Shown here piece after piece: positions 17,079 through 25,316 of a stretch of DNA of 34,118 nt. The stretch spans positions 1 to 34,118 of the forward strand of contig JALONK010000033.1 of NCBI GenBank assembly GCA_025454975.1. The letters run 5' to 3'. The position numbers and the translations under genes are program-made. Numbering within the stretch: position 1 is the stretch's first letter; every line of letters starts with the position of its first letter. The notes under the pieces are model-generated. The model was given only the letters and a program-made list of their open reading frames with translations. It ran no database searches and was not told where the DNA came from. Origin of the DNA: Bacteroidia bacterium (GTDB taxonomy: Bacteria > Bacteroidota > Bacteroidia > UKL13-3).

Positions 17079-18473
17079 TTATTTAGTTGCAAATGTGTGA
17101 ATCCACACTTGTTGGTTAAATTGTTTCAAGTATTTTCTCAGTTGTTTGTTGGCTTCAACTCTGTCGTCGCCATAATAAATACACACCCTTATCATTTTCT
17201 TTCCGGGGTCTCTGAACAATGCCGCTTGATATCCATCTTTACGTAATTTATCGCGGAAATAATAAGCATATCGAGCTGATGCATAAGTTCCCACGATCAC
17301 ATTATATTTACCCATTGGTGGGACAATTCCGTTTACTGAATTTAAATTAACAGTTAATGTATTCGGCTGGGTAATCGGAGCTGATTGTTTAACAATCGGA
17401 CTATCAGTTTTTACTGTAACCGGGGTTGTTTGTTGTTTCTCTTTACCATCAACTATTCTAAGGTCAGAGAATCGGCCTACTTTTTGGAATGCTGAATCAA
17501 TTGCAGGTACAACATTTGCAATCACAGCACTATCTTTTATCACATTTGGTTGGGTTGTAGGATTTATTTTCACCTGAATTGAGCTGTCTACAATAACAGG
17601 ATTTAAGATGTCATTTTTAGGTTCATCAATTACCATAGATGAATCTACAACACTAGGCTCAGTTCTGTCTGCTAAAGAATCTACAATTGGAACAATCTCT
17701 TTAACAATTGGCTCTTCACCCTTCTTAGGTTCAAGCTCCATTGGTCGGAAAATAATGTCCTCTTTACCATCTAAATTAAACCATTCCAAATGCTTTTTAT
17801 CAGCATTGGCTCCAATGTTGTATACCAAACCCACATATCCATTCACCATGTTATCATACTTTTTATCCTCGTAAGCGCCATCTAAATAATAGGTTTGTAC
17901 CACTTTAAATTCACCACCGAAGTTCAAATCAAAACGATGTGACAAATGATACCTGAAGTCGAGGCCATAATTATTAATGTAAAACCTAACTCCTTCATTG
18001 TAATTCTTAATTTGTCCGTATACTGATTCTACTTTTACATCGGGATACATTATTCCACCACCTACAACCAAAAAAGTATTTAACCTATTGAACATCCTAA
18101 ATGATCGTAAGTTTAATACCCTTTCTAAATTAAGTAATGCACTACCGTTAAAATAATAGTACGAGGTGTTGAAGTTTAAATAATTCCTTACATTATCATA
18201 AGGTTCAAATGGTGTAAGTACGGTTTGATCTCCTTGAACCTGACCATATCCTAATGATAATTTTCCTGACAAATATTTGCTTAGCGCCATTCTAAACCCG
18301 AAATCAGCAAAACCTGAGCTGAAAAATTCACCGGGTATTGAAGTCAACGGTACACTTGATCCTGCCGATAATTCGAGGCTGTATCGTGTATAGGTGTATT
18401 GCGCTTTAACTATATTGGCGAATAGTAAAACGGCTAACACTAAGTACTGTTTTTTCCTGTTTAAGGTCTTCAT
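17079..18473 (-). CDS. Secreted beta-barrel protein with C-terminal SPOR domain (first of two)
   Basis: 464 residues. A signal peptide (ends near NIVKAQ, residue 25) is followed by about 190 residues with alternating aromatic beta strands (YTYTRYSLELSAGSSVPL, then LSGKLSLGYGQ and YVGLVYNIG) typical of an outer-membrane beta-barrel. A proline-, valine- and serine-rich linker (about 225-385) holds repeated DSxxV segments. The C-terminal SPOR domain (about 388-460) includes GKYNVIVGTYASARYAYYF and ends QVWIHTFATK. SPOR domains bind denuded peptidoglycan, so the protein could tie the outer membrane to the cell wall; that role is inferred. The gene at 19113 has the same architecture. It is divergent from the SpoU gene and has its own terminator. 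Confidence 0.85.
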   Translation of the reverse strand: MKTLNRKKQYLVLAVLLFANIVKAQYTYTRYSLELSAGSSVPLTSIPGEFFSSGFADFGFRMALSKYLSGKLSLGYGQVQGDQTVLTPFEPYDNVRNYLNFNTSYYYFNGSALLNLERVLNLRSFRMFNRLNTFLVVGGGIMYPDVKVESVYGQIKNYNEGVRFYINNYGLDFRYHLSHRFDLNFGGEFKVVQTYYLDGAYEDKKYDNMVNGYVGLVYNIGANADKKHLEWFNLDGKEDIIFRPMELEPKKGEEPIVKEIVPIVDSLADRTEPSVVDSSMVIDEPKNDILNPVIVDSSIQVKINPTTQPNVIKDSAVIANVVPAIDSAFQKVGRFSDLRIVDGKEKQQTTPVTVKTDSPIVKQSAPITQPNTLTVNLNSVNGIVPPMGKYNVIVGTYASARYAYYFRDKLRKDGYQAALFRDPGKKMIRVCIYYGDDRVEANKQLRKYLKQFNQQVWIHTFATK

Positions 18474-18512
18474 TTTGAATGAATAGGGAAATAAAAAGAG
18501 TTCATAACACTA

Positions 18513-18544
18513 CAATATTAGCCATATAAAATAATTAAACCAAG
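18513..18544 (-). promoter_or_regulatory. Possible promoter of the 17079-18473 gene
   Basis: On the minus strand CTTG (18544-18541) and TAATATTG (18520-18513) are separated by 20 bases. Both boxes differ by one base from the Bacteroidota consensus TTTG / TANNTTTG. The -7 box lies 39 bases before the ATG at 18473. Confidence 0.35.
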
Positions 18545-18586
18545 ATTAATTTGTAAAACACTTTTTAAATAGCTTTTATTTGTTGT

Positions 18587-19120
18587 GTGGATAATGTTAA
18601 GTTAAAATTGGACGACCTAAACAGGTTAACACCAGATGAATTTCGCAAGTCTTCGAAAATGAAGGTTTGGTTAGTTTGCGACCATATTAGAAGCGGTATG
18701 AATGTAGGTTCAGTTTTCCGTACAGCAGATGCTTTCGGTGTTGAAAAGGTTGTGTTGATAGGTTATACACCTCAGCCCCCAAACAAGGAGGTTTTAAAAA
18801 CTGCCTTAGGTGCTACGGAAACAGTAAATTGGGTAAGTTATCCTGATATAGCAGAATTTCTTCAAGCTTGTCACCAAGAAAACGTAGCCATTATAGCTAT
18901 TGAGCAAACCCAATTATCTCAACCATTACAAAGTCTTCACCTTTCATCTGAGAAAAAGTATGCCGTTGTTATGGGTAATGAAGTAGAAGGAGTGTCTGAT
19001 GAAATCATAAAAAATGCCGACTTGTGTATAGAAATTCCACAAGTCGGCACTAAACATAGTTTAAATGTATCAGTATGCGCAGGGATTGTTACCTGGCATA
19101 TATTCCATCAACTTACTTAA
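18587..19120 (+). CDS. SpoU/TrmH-family RNA 2'-O-methyltransferase
   Basis: 177 residues. The SPOUT methyltransferase motifs are all present: motif 1 RSGMNVGSVFRTADAFG with the catalytic arginine, motif 2 VVMGNEVEGVSDEI, and motif 3 CIEIPQVGTKHSLNVSVCAG, which forms the knotted SAM site. The enzyme should 2'-O-methylate a ribose in tRNA or rRNA. Sequence alone does not tell whether the target is G18, position 34 or an rRNA site. The start is GTG at 18587 (MDNVKLKLDD); no in-frame ATG lies nearby. Its 3' end overlaps the convergent SPOR-domain gene by 8 bases. A possible promoter is TTTG at 18550 with TAGCTTTT at 18570, which would give a very short leader. Confidence 0.92.
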   Translation: MDNVKLKLDDLNRLTPDEFRKSSKMKVWLVCDHIRSGMNVGSVFRTADAFGVEKVVLIGYTPQPPNKEVLKTALGATETVNWVSYPDIAEFLQACHQENVAIIAIEQTQLSQPLQSLHLSSEKKYAVVMGNEVEGVSDEIIKNADLCIEIPQVGTKHSLNVSVCAGIVTWHIFHQLT

Positions 19121-20384
19121 TAAATACGCCTTTACCGGTATTAATATCCAACATCCACACATCTGGTTGTTCTGATTTTCTAAGCTCAGTTACTATTTTT
19201 ACGGCCTCATAATAATTGTTGCTGAAAATTACAATACGTTTATACTGCGAGCCTGTATTTCCAAGAATATGTGCATCCCAACCTTTTTCAATGTAACGAT
19301 CCCTGGCATTTAATGCATTCGCGTCTTGTAAAAACGAACCTACCACTATGGCATAAGCCTCTTTAACCTTCTTTTGGTCAATTACTTGAGATTTTATATC
19401 TGTTTTACCGTTCGGACCTTTGGCTTTAGGATCTGGTTTAGGAGTGGTTCCAGTTTCTTTTGTTCCGGTAGGCTGTTTAGCTTTTTGTGATGTGTCTGGC
19501 GTAGACGTATTTGTTACTGTACCTGTAGGTGATAATAAAGCAAGTATCATGTTTAACTTAATGTCAACCGAATCAACTTTTGTATTCACCTTATTTACTT
19601 TCTCATCTACATTTCTAATTTCTTTTCTTAATACTATTGCTAAACTGTCATTACCTTTTTTCTCAATTTCTCTGATGTCGTTATTAAGTTTATTCACCGC
19701 TTGTGCAGTGGTTGAACCTTGATTATACTCTAAAGGTAATCTTGACCATTCTGTATGTTGAACCCTTTCTTTAGGTAAAAACTTTACCCCAATTCCAATA
19801 TAAGGCACAATAAATTGGTCGGAGCGGTTATTATTTCTGAGGTTATCAATACCGGTTGTCGGTGTATAATAACACTGAATACCTCCAAGGAAATCAACAA
19901 ATTCATTAAAATAATATCTGCTGCTTAATTGCCAAGTAAATGAAGTATATCTTTCATAAGTATTACCATTAGCAGAGCCTGTTTGGTCATATAAATATGT
20001 ACCATATCCATAGCCTGCTCCAACATAAAAGTTATATCGTTTCAAGTACGGTAAATTCATCAGCGGAGTAATATTAAGATTGCCTCTCAAAGCGCCGTTA
20101 ATAAACGATGTTCTAAAATAACCAATTGGAAATTGGTCGCTTACACCGGTAATACCGCCACCTTCTAGGTCTAAAGAAAGTGAGAAATATTTGTTGAGAG
20201 AATACCTTAAAGCAACACCACCAAAAGGTGATGGAGATGGTCTTGCTGAAGTTAAAATGATGGGCATACCTCCTTTGATATCTACTGAAAACGCAGCAGG
20301 TTTCTCGGTAATTTGAGCAAAAAGTGTAGTAATGTTACCAGTTAAACAAACGATAGCTAACAGAACTGAAAAATGTTTTTTCAT
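19113..20384 (-). CDS. Secreted beta-barrel protein with coiled coil and C-terminal SPOR domain (second of two)
   Basis: 423 residues from the ATG at 20384. The frame is open 13 codons further, but MKKHFSVLLAIVCLTGNITT followed by LFAQ is the signal peptide. A barrel-like region of about 190 residues follows (FGGVALRYSLNKYFSLSLDL, YNFYVGAGYGYGTYLY, FIVPYIGIGVKF). Then comes a predicted coiled coil (about 220-290: NKLNNDIREIEKKGNDSLAI, VDEKVNKVNTKVDSVDIKL), a threonine/proline-rich linker, and a SPOR domain at about 342-423 (EAYAIVVGSFLQDANALNAR to VWMLDINTG). It shares its architecture with the 17079 gene but little obvious sequence, so the two are distant paralogues or convergent designs. 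It overlaps the convergent SpoU gene by 8 bases. Confidence 0.85.
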   Translation of the reverse strand: MKKHFSVLLAIVCLTGNITTLFAQITEKPAAFSVDIKGGMPIILTSARPSPSPFGGVALRYSLNKYFSLSLDLEGGGITGVSDQFPIGYFRTSFINGALRGNLNITPLMNLPYLKRYNFYVGAGYGYGTYLYDQTGSANGNTYERYTSFTWQLSSRYYFNEFVDFLGGIQCYYTPTTGIDNLRNNNRSDQFIVPYIGIGVKFLPKERVQHTEWSRLPLEYNQGSTTAQAVNKLNNDIREIEKKGNDSLAIVLRKEIRNVDEKVNKVNTKVDSVDIKLNMILALLSPTGTVTNTSTPDTSQKAKQPTGTKETGTTPKPDPKAKGPNGKTDIKSQVIDQKKVKEAYAIVVGSFLQDANALNARDRYIEKGWDAHILGNTGSQYKRIVIFSNNYYEAVKIVTELRKSEQPDVWMLDINTGKGVFIK

Positions 20385-20420
20385 GTGTCGTATAAATGGG
20401 GATGTACCTGTTTTAATTAA

Positions 20421-20428
20421 CAAATATA
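20421..20428 (-). promoter_or_regulatory. Candidate -7 element (TATATTTG) for the second SPOR-domain gene
   Basis: The minus strand reads TATATTTG, a full match to TANNTTTG, 37 bases before the ATG at 20384. No TTTG is found at the usual -33 spacing. Its position also argues against the longer frame starting at 20423, which would begin beside or inside the box. Confidence 0.45.
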
Positions 20429-20493
20429 TAAGAAAATAGAAGAAAATAAGAAACTATTCCAAAAACAAATAGTTGAAAGTATATATAATTGTA

Positions 20494-20519
20494 CGTTTTA
20501 CACCTGCGGTTGTAAAATG
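20494..20519. terminator. Inverted repeat after bshC
   Basis: CGTTTTACA (20494-20502) pairs with TGTAAAATG (20511-20519), about 9 bp with one G-T, around the loop CCTGCGGT. It starts three bases past the bshC stop on the minus strand. No U tract follows (ACGTACAATT), so it may be a weak or factor-assisted terminator or an mRNA-end stabiliser. Confidence 0.35.
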
Positions 20520-20522
20520 GCT

Positions 20523-22124
20523 TTATAATGCGTGAATATGTATTTGTACATGGTGCTGATCTACATCAGTATTCTCAATCAATGCAGCAATAAATGGCTT
20601 AACGCCGGTTAACTTTGCATAATTTATCAAGTTATCCCACCGTTCTTGAGGTGTTTTGCCTATAAAATATTTATTTTTAATGGTTGAATATAGGGCATGT
20701 TCGTTTGCTATTTTTTTACGTTGGGCAGCATCTAGTTTTTTATTGATATGAGTGAGTTCGGTATTCAGTTGTGATTTTTGTTTAATTAGCACCGAGCTTA
20801 TGGTGTTATCTGTTTTATCAGCAATTTCAATAAATTGTTGCATTAGCGAATCAATTTGCGAAATTATAGCTTGTTGTCCACCGTCATTATTAAGTTTAAC
20901 TAATTTTCGGCTAACAGATAAGTCATCGTTGAATAAATCTTCAATTGCTAATTTTTTACTTATTAATTTATTAGCATCCGATTCTTTCATGATCATATTA
21001 AATGCCCTTAACGTTAAAATCGGAAAAGGAAGTTGGTTAACTTCAAATACTTGTTTTAGCTGCAACCAGTAAGCAATTTCTCCCGGACCTCCAATGTAAC
21101 TTAAGTTAGGTAATAAACATTCCTGATACAGTGGACGCAAGATTACATTAGGGCTAAATCGTTCAGGGTGTTTATTTATTTCATCCAATAATTGTTCGGT
21201 ATTCCATTGCACATTCGTACCTTCTGCTTCATATCCTTTGTTTGTTTTTTTTATCAAATTGCGCCCCTGTTCATTCAAATAAAAACAATTGATATTTCTG
21301 CCATTTACCTGCAATGGATAATGTACTTTTAGTTTGATATTAGTATCTGATAGTGCCTGATGGTTTAATTCGTGTAAAATATCATTGATTAAAAATGGAA
21401 TAAAAAGTTTTTTGAATTGATGATGGTCAGGTTCAATTACCACAACTCCATAAGAAGAAAATAAGTGATGAACTAATTTGAAAGTTGCCTCAGATAAATT
21501 AGCTGATGTTGAATAACAATCAGTAAGTTCGATTAGTGATTGTTTAATTTCAGGTACATCACTTAACGATTCAATTTCTTTAAACAATTCATCTAATTCA
21601 TGTACTTTAATTCTTCCAACCGGTTGATTTTTGCTATCAATGTTCCAACTTCTTTTTTGTTGATTTAAATACAGGTGGTTGATTTCTTCAAAATCGTGAT
21701 CCTCACTGGCCATCCAATATACAGGTATAAAATCCTGTTCAGGATAATTTCGTTTTAAATTTTGGCACCATTTGATGGTGCTGATTATTTTATGAATAAA
21801 ATACAGCGGTCCGGTAAACAAACAAAGTTGGTGACCTGTGGTTATGGTAAATGCATTGTTGTTTTTGAGTTTAAGAATATTTTGGTAAACTGGACTTTTT
21901 TCTTGTAGTGTAATTCCAAAATCTTGGTAAGCTTGCAACAATTGATTACTTATAATTGCTCTATGCTCAACACTTTTAGCTGCCTGTTCCATTTGCCTTT
22001 GGTATGATTCTACTTTTGGCGGCAAACCAAAAAATGGAGCTAGGGCATCTGAGTTACGAGCATAATCGAGGATGATTTTATTAAATAAACCACTTGTTTC
22101 GTATGGAACAGTTATCTTTTTCAA
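20523..22124 (-). CDS. bshC: Bacillithiol biosynthesis cysteine-adding enzyme BshC
   Basis: 533 residues, normal for BshC. It catalyses, or is proposed to catalyse, the last step of bacillithiol synthesis by adding cysteine to glucosaminyl-malate. Family features are TGHQLCLFTGPLYFIHKI near residue 97, FIPVYWMASEDHDFEEINHL near residue 156, and RPLYQECLLPNLSYIGGPGE near residue 335, followed by a C-terminal coiled coil (KQKSQLNTELTHINKKLDA). BshC is found in Firmicutes and Bacteroidota. It is the last gene of an ftsY-rimO-bshC run, 11 bases after rimO, so co-transcription is likely. BshA and BshB are not in this window. Confidence 0.94.
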   Translation of the reverse strand: MKKITVPYETSGLFNKIILDYARNSDALAPFFGLPPKVESYQRQMEQAAKSVEHRAIISNQLLQAYQDFGITLQEKSPVYQNILKLKNNNAFTITTGHQLCLFTGPLYFIHKIISTIKWCQNLKRNYPEQDFIPVYWMASEDHDFEEINHLYLNQQKRSWNIDSKNQPVGRIKVHELDELFKEIESLSDVPEIKQSLIELTDCYSTSANLSEATFKLVHHLFSSYGVVVIEPDHHQFKKLFIPFLINDILHELNHQALSDTNIKLKVHYPLQVNGRNINCFYLNEQGRNLIKKTNKGYEAEGTNVQWNTEQLLDEINKHPERFSPNVILRPLYQECLLPNLSYIGGPGEIAYWLQLKQVFEVNQLPFPILTLRAFNMIMKESDANKLISKKLAIEDLFNDDLSVSRKLVKLNNDGGQQAIISQIDSLMQQFIEIADKTDNTISSVLIKQKSQLNTELTHINKKLDAAQRKKIANEHALYSTIKNKYFIGKTPQERWDNLINYAKLTGVKPFIAALIENTDVDQHHVQIHIHAL

Positions 22125-22135
22125 ATAATCAAAAA

Positions 22136-23446
22136 TTAAGAAACAATTTTACCATACAGATCAAAATCTTCGGTATGTGTGATTTCTACATTAGCGAAAT
22201 CACCAATTCTCACAAATTGATTTTTTGCATCTACCAAAACTTCGTTGTCCACTTCGGGTGAATCAAACTCAGTTCGTCCAATCCAAAACCCATTATCTTT
22301 TCTATCGAAAAGAACCTTTAATTTTTTACCGTTAAGCTTGAGGTTATGTTCTGCCGAAATTTGCTGTTGTAAATCCATAATTATTCCGGCTCTTTCTTCT
22401 TTCAATTCTTGTGGAACATCATCAACTAAAGTTCCTGCATGAGTTCCTTCTTCGTGGCTGTATGTAAAGATACCTAAACGTTCAAATTTATTATGAGCAA
22501 CAAATGTTCGCAATGCTTCAAAATCAGCTTCAGTTTCGCCCGGATGACCGGCAATTAAGGTGGTTCTAATTGCAATACCCGGCACTTTATCTCTAATGGT
22601 ATCAATAACCTCTTGCGTACGTTTTGCTGTTATTCCCCTTCTCATAATTTTAAGCATGTTGTCAGTTGCATGTTGCAAAGGGATATCAATATATTTACAA
22701 ATATTTGGTCTTTCAGCTATTACATCTAAAGCATCAATAGGAAATTGCGAAGGGTAGGCGTAATGTAAACGAAGCCATTCAACGCCATTTACATCACTTA
22801 ATCTTCTTAAAAGTTCGGCTAATTTTCGTTCACCATATAAGTCGATGCCATAATAAGTGCTGTCTTGCGCTATTAATAAAATTTCTTTTGTGCCGTTTTT
22901 AACCAGTCCTTTTACTTCAGTTTCAAGTTGTTCAAACGATTTTGAAACATGCTTGCCCCTCATAATAGGAATGGCACAAAATGAACATGGACGATCACAA
23001 CCTTCGCTGATTTTTAAATACGCATAATGTGAAGGTGTTGTAAGTAATCGTTCACCAATTAGCTCTTGTTTATAATCAGCACCTAAAGTTTTTAATAATT
23101 GAGGAAGATGAGTTGTCCCAAAATATTGGTCAACATCCGGAATTTCTTGTTTCAACTCTGGCATATATCGCTGTGATAAACACCCTGTAACATAAAGTTT
23201 ATCAATTTCTCCCTGTTGCTTGGCCTCTGCATATCTTAGTATTGTATTAATACTTTCCTGTTTTGCATTATCAATAAAACCGCAGGTATTAATGATAATC
23301 ACATTCGCATCATCTTTTATGCTTTCGTGTTCAACATCAAATTTGTTGGCTTTAAGTTGGCTATATAATACCTCACTATCCACAATGTTCTTCGAACATC
23401 CTAAGGTAACAATATTTATTTTGTCTTCTTTTCTTTTTGTTTTCAT
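22136..23446 (-). CDS. rimO: Ribosomal protein uS12 methylthiotransferase RimO
   Basis: 436 residues. RimO is a radical-SAM enzyme that methylthiolates an aspartate of ribosomal protein S12. The N-terminal UPF0004 domain carries cysteines C17 (TLGCSKN), C55 (INTCGF) and C89 (VTGCLSQ) for the auxiliary 4Fe-4S cluster. The radical SAM motif CxxxCxxC is C150, C154 and C157 (GCDRPCSFCAIP). A TRAM domain ends the protein. TLGCSKN and the size favour RimO over the tRNA enzyme MiaB. It starts 4 bases after the ftsY stop and is followed closely by bshC. Confidence 0.96.
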   Translation of the reverse strand: MKTKRKEDKINIVTLGCSKNIVDSEVLYSQLKANKFDVEHESIKDDANVIIINTCGFIDNAKQESINTILRYAEAKQQGEIDKLYVTGCLSQRYMPELKQEIPDVDQYFGTTHLPQLLKTLGADYKQELIGERLLTTPSHYAYLKISEGCDRPCSFCAIPIMRGKHVSKSFEQLETEVKGLVKNGTKEILLIAQDSTYYGIDLYGERKLAELLRRLSDVNGVEWLRLHYAYPSQFPIDALDVIAERPNICKYIDIPLQHATDNMLKIMRRGITAKRTQEVIDTIRDKVPGIAIRTTLIAGHPGETEADFEALRTFVAHNKFERLGIFTYSHEEGTHAGTLVDDVPQELKEERAGIIMDLQQQISAEHNLKLNGKKLKVLFDRKDNGFWIGRTEFDSPEVDNEVLVDAKNQFVRIGDFANVEITHTEDFDLYGKIVS

Positions 23447-23450
23447 TACG

Positions 23451-24404
23451 TTATGCGTTAAACAATGAATCTACAAACTCATGTTTGTTAAACAATTGCA
23501 GGTCTTCAATTCCTTCTCCAACCCCAATATATTTTACCGGAATTTTAAACATATCAGCCACCCCAATTACCACACCACCTTTAGCCGTTCCATCAAGTTT
23601 AGTTAGTGCAAGTGCATTTACTTCGGTTGCTGCGGTAAATTGTTTCGCTTGTTCAAATGCATTTTGGCCTGTGCTTGCATCAAGTACCAAAAGTACTTCA
23701 TGAGGTGCGTCAGGTATAACCTTTGCCATCACTCTTTTTATCTTACTTAATTCATTCATTAAGTCAACCCTGTTGTGTAACCTTCCTGCAGTATCAATTA
23801 TTACAACATCTGCCGCTTGTTCATTTGCATATTTTACTGCATCAAAAGCAACCGACGCCGGGTCGGTATTCATTCCATGTTCTACAACATGAACCTGATT
23901 ACGTTCGCCCCAGATTTTTAATTGTTGAACCGCAGCAGCCCTAAAGGTATCTCCTGCGCCAAGTACCACTTTTTTACCTGCAGATTTAAACTGATGTGCT
24001 AATTTACCGATAGTTGTAGTTTTACCAACTCCATTTACACCAACTACCATTATTACATAAGGTTTTTTGGGTAAGGAGTTAGCAAAATCTGAGATGGTTG
24101 GCGACGAATTTTCATCTAAAAGCGAAGCAATTTCTTCTTTTAACAACCGATTTAGTTCGCCGGCCCCAACATATTTATCCTGGGCAACTCGTTTTTGTAA
24201 CCTTTGAATTATTTTTAAGGTAGTTTCAATTCCTACATCACTGCTTACTAATATTTCTTCTAATTCATCTAAGAAGGCATCATCAACCGTACTTTTACCA
24301 ATTAAAGCTTTGCTAATCTTATCAAACAAACCTGTTTTGGTTTTTTCCAAGCCTTGGTTTAATTTCTCTTTCTTCTCTTTACTAAAAAAGCTAAAGATTC
24401 CCAT
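23451..24404 (-). CDS. ftsY: Signal recognition particle receptor FtsY
   Basis: 317 residues. FtsY is the SRP receptor GTPase for co-translational membrane targeting. A short basic N-terminus precedes the helical N domain and the G domain with Walker A GVNGVGKTT (122-130), the insertion-box region GAGDTFRAAA, IIDTAGR, the TKLDGTAKGG specificity motif and the closing GVGEGIEDLQLF. The long acidic A domain of E. coli FtsY is absent, as is usual in Bacteroidota. It is the first gene of the ftsY-rimO-bshC run and begins 44 bases after the terminator of the ribosomal-protein operon. Its promoter must lie in that gap or the genes are read through; no consensus box was seen. Confidence 0.97.
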   Translation of the reverse strand: MGIFSFFSKEKKEKLNQGLEKTKTGLFDKISKALIGKSTVDDAFLDELEEILVSSDVGIETTLKIIQRLQKRVAQDKYVGAGELNRLLKEEIASLLDENSSPTISDFANSLPKKPYVIMVVGVNGVGKTTTIGKLAHQFKSAGKKVVLGAGDTFRAAAVQQLKIWGERNQVHVVEHGMNTDPASVAFDAVKYANEQAADVVIIDTAGRLHNRVDLMNELSKIKRVMAKVIPDAPHEVLLVLDASTGQNAFEQAKQFTAATEVNALALTKLDGTAKGGVVIGVADMFKIPVKYIGVGEGIEDLQLFNKHEFVDSLFNA

Positions 24405-24448
24405 GTTTATGTTTTAAGCGTACGAATTTAAACTGAATAACCTATAAT

Positions 24449-24482
24449 AAAAAAAGCACCATGATATTTAATCAGGTGCTTT
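24449..24482 (-). terminator. Terminator of the rpmB-rpmG-DUF4295 operon
   Basis: AAAGCACC and GGTGCTTT pair around an inner TGAT/ATCA extension with one bulged base. On the minus strand the stem is followed by seven T (complement of 24449-24455). It separates the ribosomal genes from ftsY. Confidence 0.82.
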
Positions 24483-24508
24483 AAAATTGTATACGTTAAA
24501 GGTGTGTA

Positions 24509-24658
24509 TTAACCTTTAAAATAGTTTTTAACGTTGTCGTTAGCGATAATCTCTGCTTTAAAAGAATAAGAGCCTTTTTTATTCTTTACGGCACGGTACA
24601 CTTTAGCAAACTCTTTGCCTGTACCAGTTTTTAGTGTTGCAACTACCTTCTTAGCCAT
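24509..24658 (-). CDS. DUF4295-family small ribosome-associated protein (Bacteroidota-specific)
   Basis: 49 residues: MAKKVVATLKTGTGKEFAKV, then YRAVKNKKGSYSFKAEIIAN, ending DNVKNYFKG. It is very basic at the N-terminus and follows rpmG after 9 bases on the same strand. The sequence and its position behind rpmB-rpmG match the DUF4295 family of Bacteroidota. From memory, a protein of this kind was seen in a Bacteroidota ribosome structure and named bL38; I am fairly but not fully sure that it is this family. It is short enough to be missed by gene callers with a length cut-off. Confidence 0.88.
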   Translation of the reverse strand: MAKKVVATLKTGTGKEFAKVYRAVKNKKGSYSFKAEIIANDNVKNYFKG

Positions 24659-24667
24659 GGCTTTTTA

Positions 24668-24850
24668 TTATTTAATTTCTTTATGAACAGTTACTTTTTT
24701 AAGTATTGGATTATACTTTTTTAATTCAATACGCTCAGTAGTATTTTTTCTGTTTTTCTTGGTGATGTAACGAGAAGTGCCAGGCATGCCTGATGACTTG
24801 TGCTCGGTGCACTCAAGGATAACTTGGATTCTATTTTTATTACGTGCCAT
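24668..24850 (-). CDS. rpmG: Large ribosomal subunit protein bL33
   Basis: 60 residues ([20 protein letters not shown] through [10 protein letters not shown]). The [20 protein letters not shown] segment is the conserved bL33 core. Only one cysteine remains, so this is the zinc-free (C-minus) form. It lies 17 bases after rpmB and 9 bases before the DUF4295 gene. Confidence 0.97.
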   Translation of the reverse strand: MARNKNRIQVILECTEHKSSGMPGTSRYITKKNRKNTTERIELKKYNPILKKVTVHKEIK

Positions 24851-24867
24851 TTTTCTTACTCCTTATA

Positions 24868-25098
24868 TTAAATGCTACCTTCCTTTACCCATTTACGTAA
24901 AGCATTAGTTACACCAATTTTATTGATGGTTTTAATTGCTTTCGTTGATACACGAAGGTTTATCCACATGTCCTCTTCAGGAATGTAAAATTTCTTATCC
25001 TTCAAATTAGGATAAAAACGTCTTTTAGTCTTTCTGTTAGAGTGCGAAACGTTGTTTCCAACTAATGCACGCTTACCGGTTAAATCACAAACTCTCAT
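24868..25098 (-). CDS. rpmB: Large ribosomal subunit protein bL28
   Basis: 76 residues. The conserved N-terminus is [20 protein letters not shown] followed by [12 protein letters not shown], and the end is [20 protein letters not shown] with RKWVKEGSI. It is the first gene of the rpmB-rpmG-DUF4295 operon, with a promoter at 25122-25152 and a terminator at 24449-24482. Confidence 0.97.
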   Translation of the reverse strand: MRVCDLTGKRALVGNNVSHSNRKTKRRFYPNLKDKKFYIPEEDMWINLRVSTKAIKTINKIGVTNALRKWVKEGSI

Positions 25099-25121
25099 TG
25101 CTTTTTGCTTTAAAAGGAGTG

Positions 25122-25152
25122 CAAATATCGGGGATTATTTTTTAAAAACAAG
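25122..25152 (-). promoter_or_regulatory. Promoter of the rpmB operon
   Basis: The minus strand reads CTTG (25152-25149), 19 bases, then GATATTTG (25129-25122), 24 bases before the rpmB ATG. Each box has one deviation from TTTG / TANNTTTG. The spacing and place are right. Confidence 0.55.
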
Positions 25153-25282
25153 TGCTTTTAAAAAAAATAATCTCAAAGTCAGTTATCTTCTCTTTCCTTT
25201 TGCTTTCCTTGTGCAAGTATATAACCTTTAAATTTATTGGTCAAATTTATCATGCCGTATTCCGCATTTCTAATATAAAATG

Positions 25283-25290
25283 TATGTTTG
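25283..25290 (+). promoter_or_regulatory. Candidate -7 element (TATGTTTG) for the secreted protein gene
   Basis: TATGTTTG matches TANNTTTG. It would start transcription near 25297, upstream of the ATG codons at 25302, 25314 and 25317 but downstream of the GTG at 25152. It therefore supports an internal start. No -33 box was seen. Confidence 0.35.
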
Positions 25291-25316
25291 AGGCCCATTA
25301 TATGTATAAATTTATG

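Noticed and set aside
18586-18594. TGTGGATAA, a perfect DnaA-box sequence at the SpoU start; another (TTATCCACA) at 24960-24968 inside rpmB
   Set aside because: Single boxes about 6 kb apart without clustering, an AT-rich unwinding element or dnaA nearby. They fit chance or coding constraint better than an origin.
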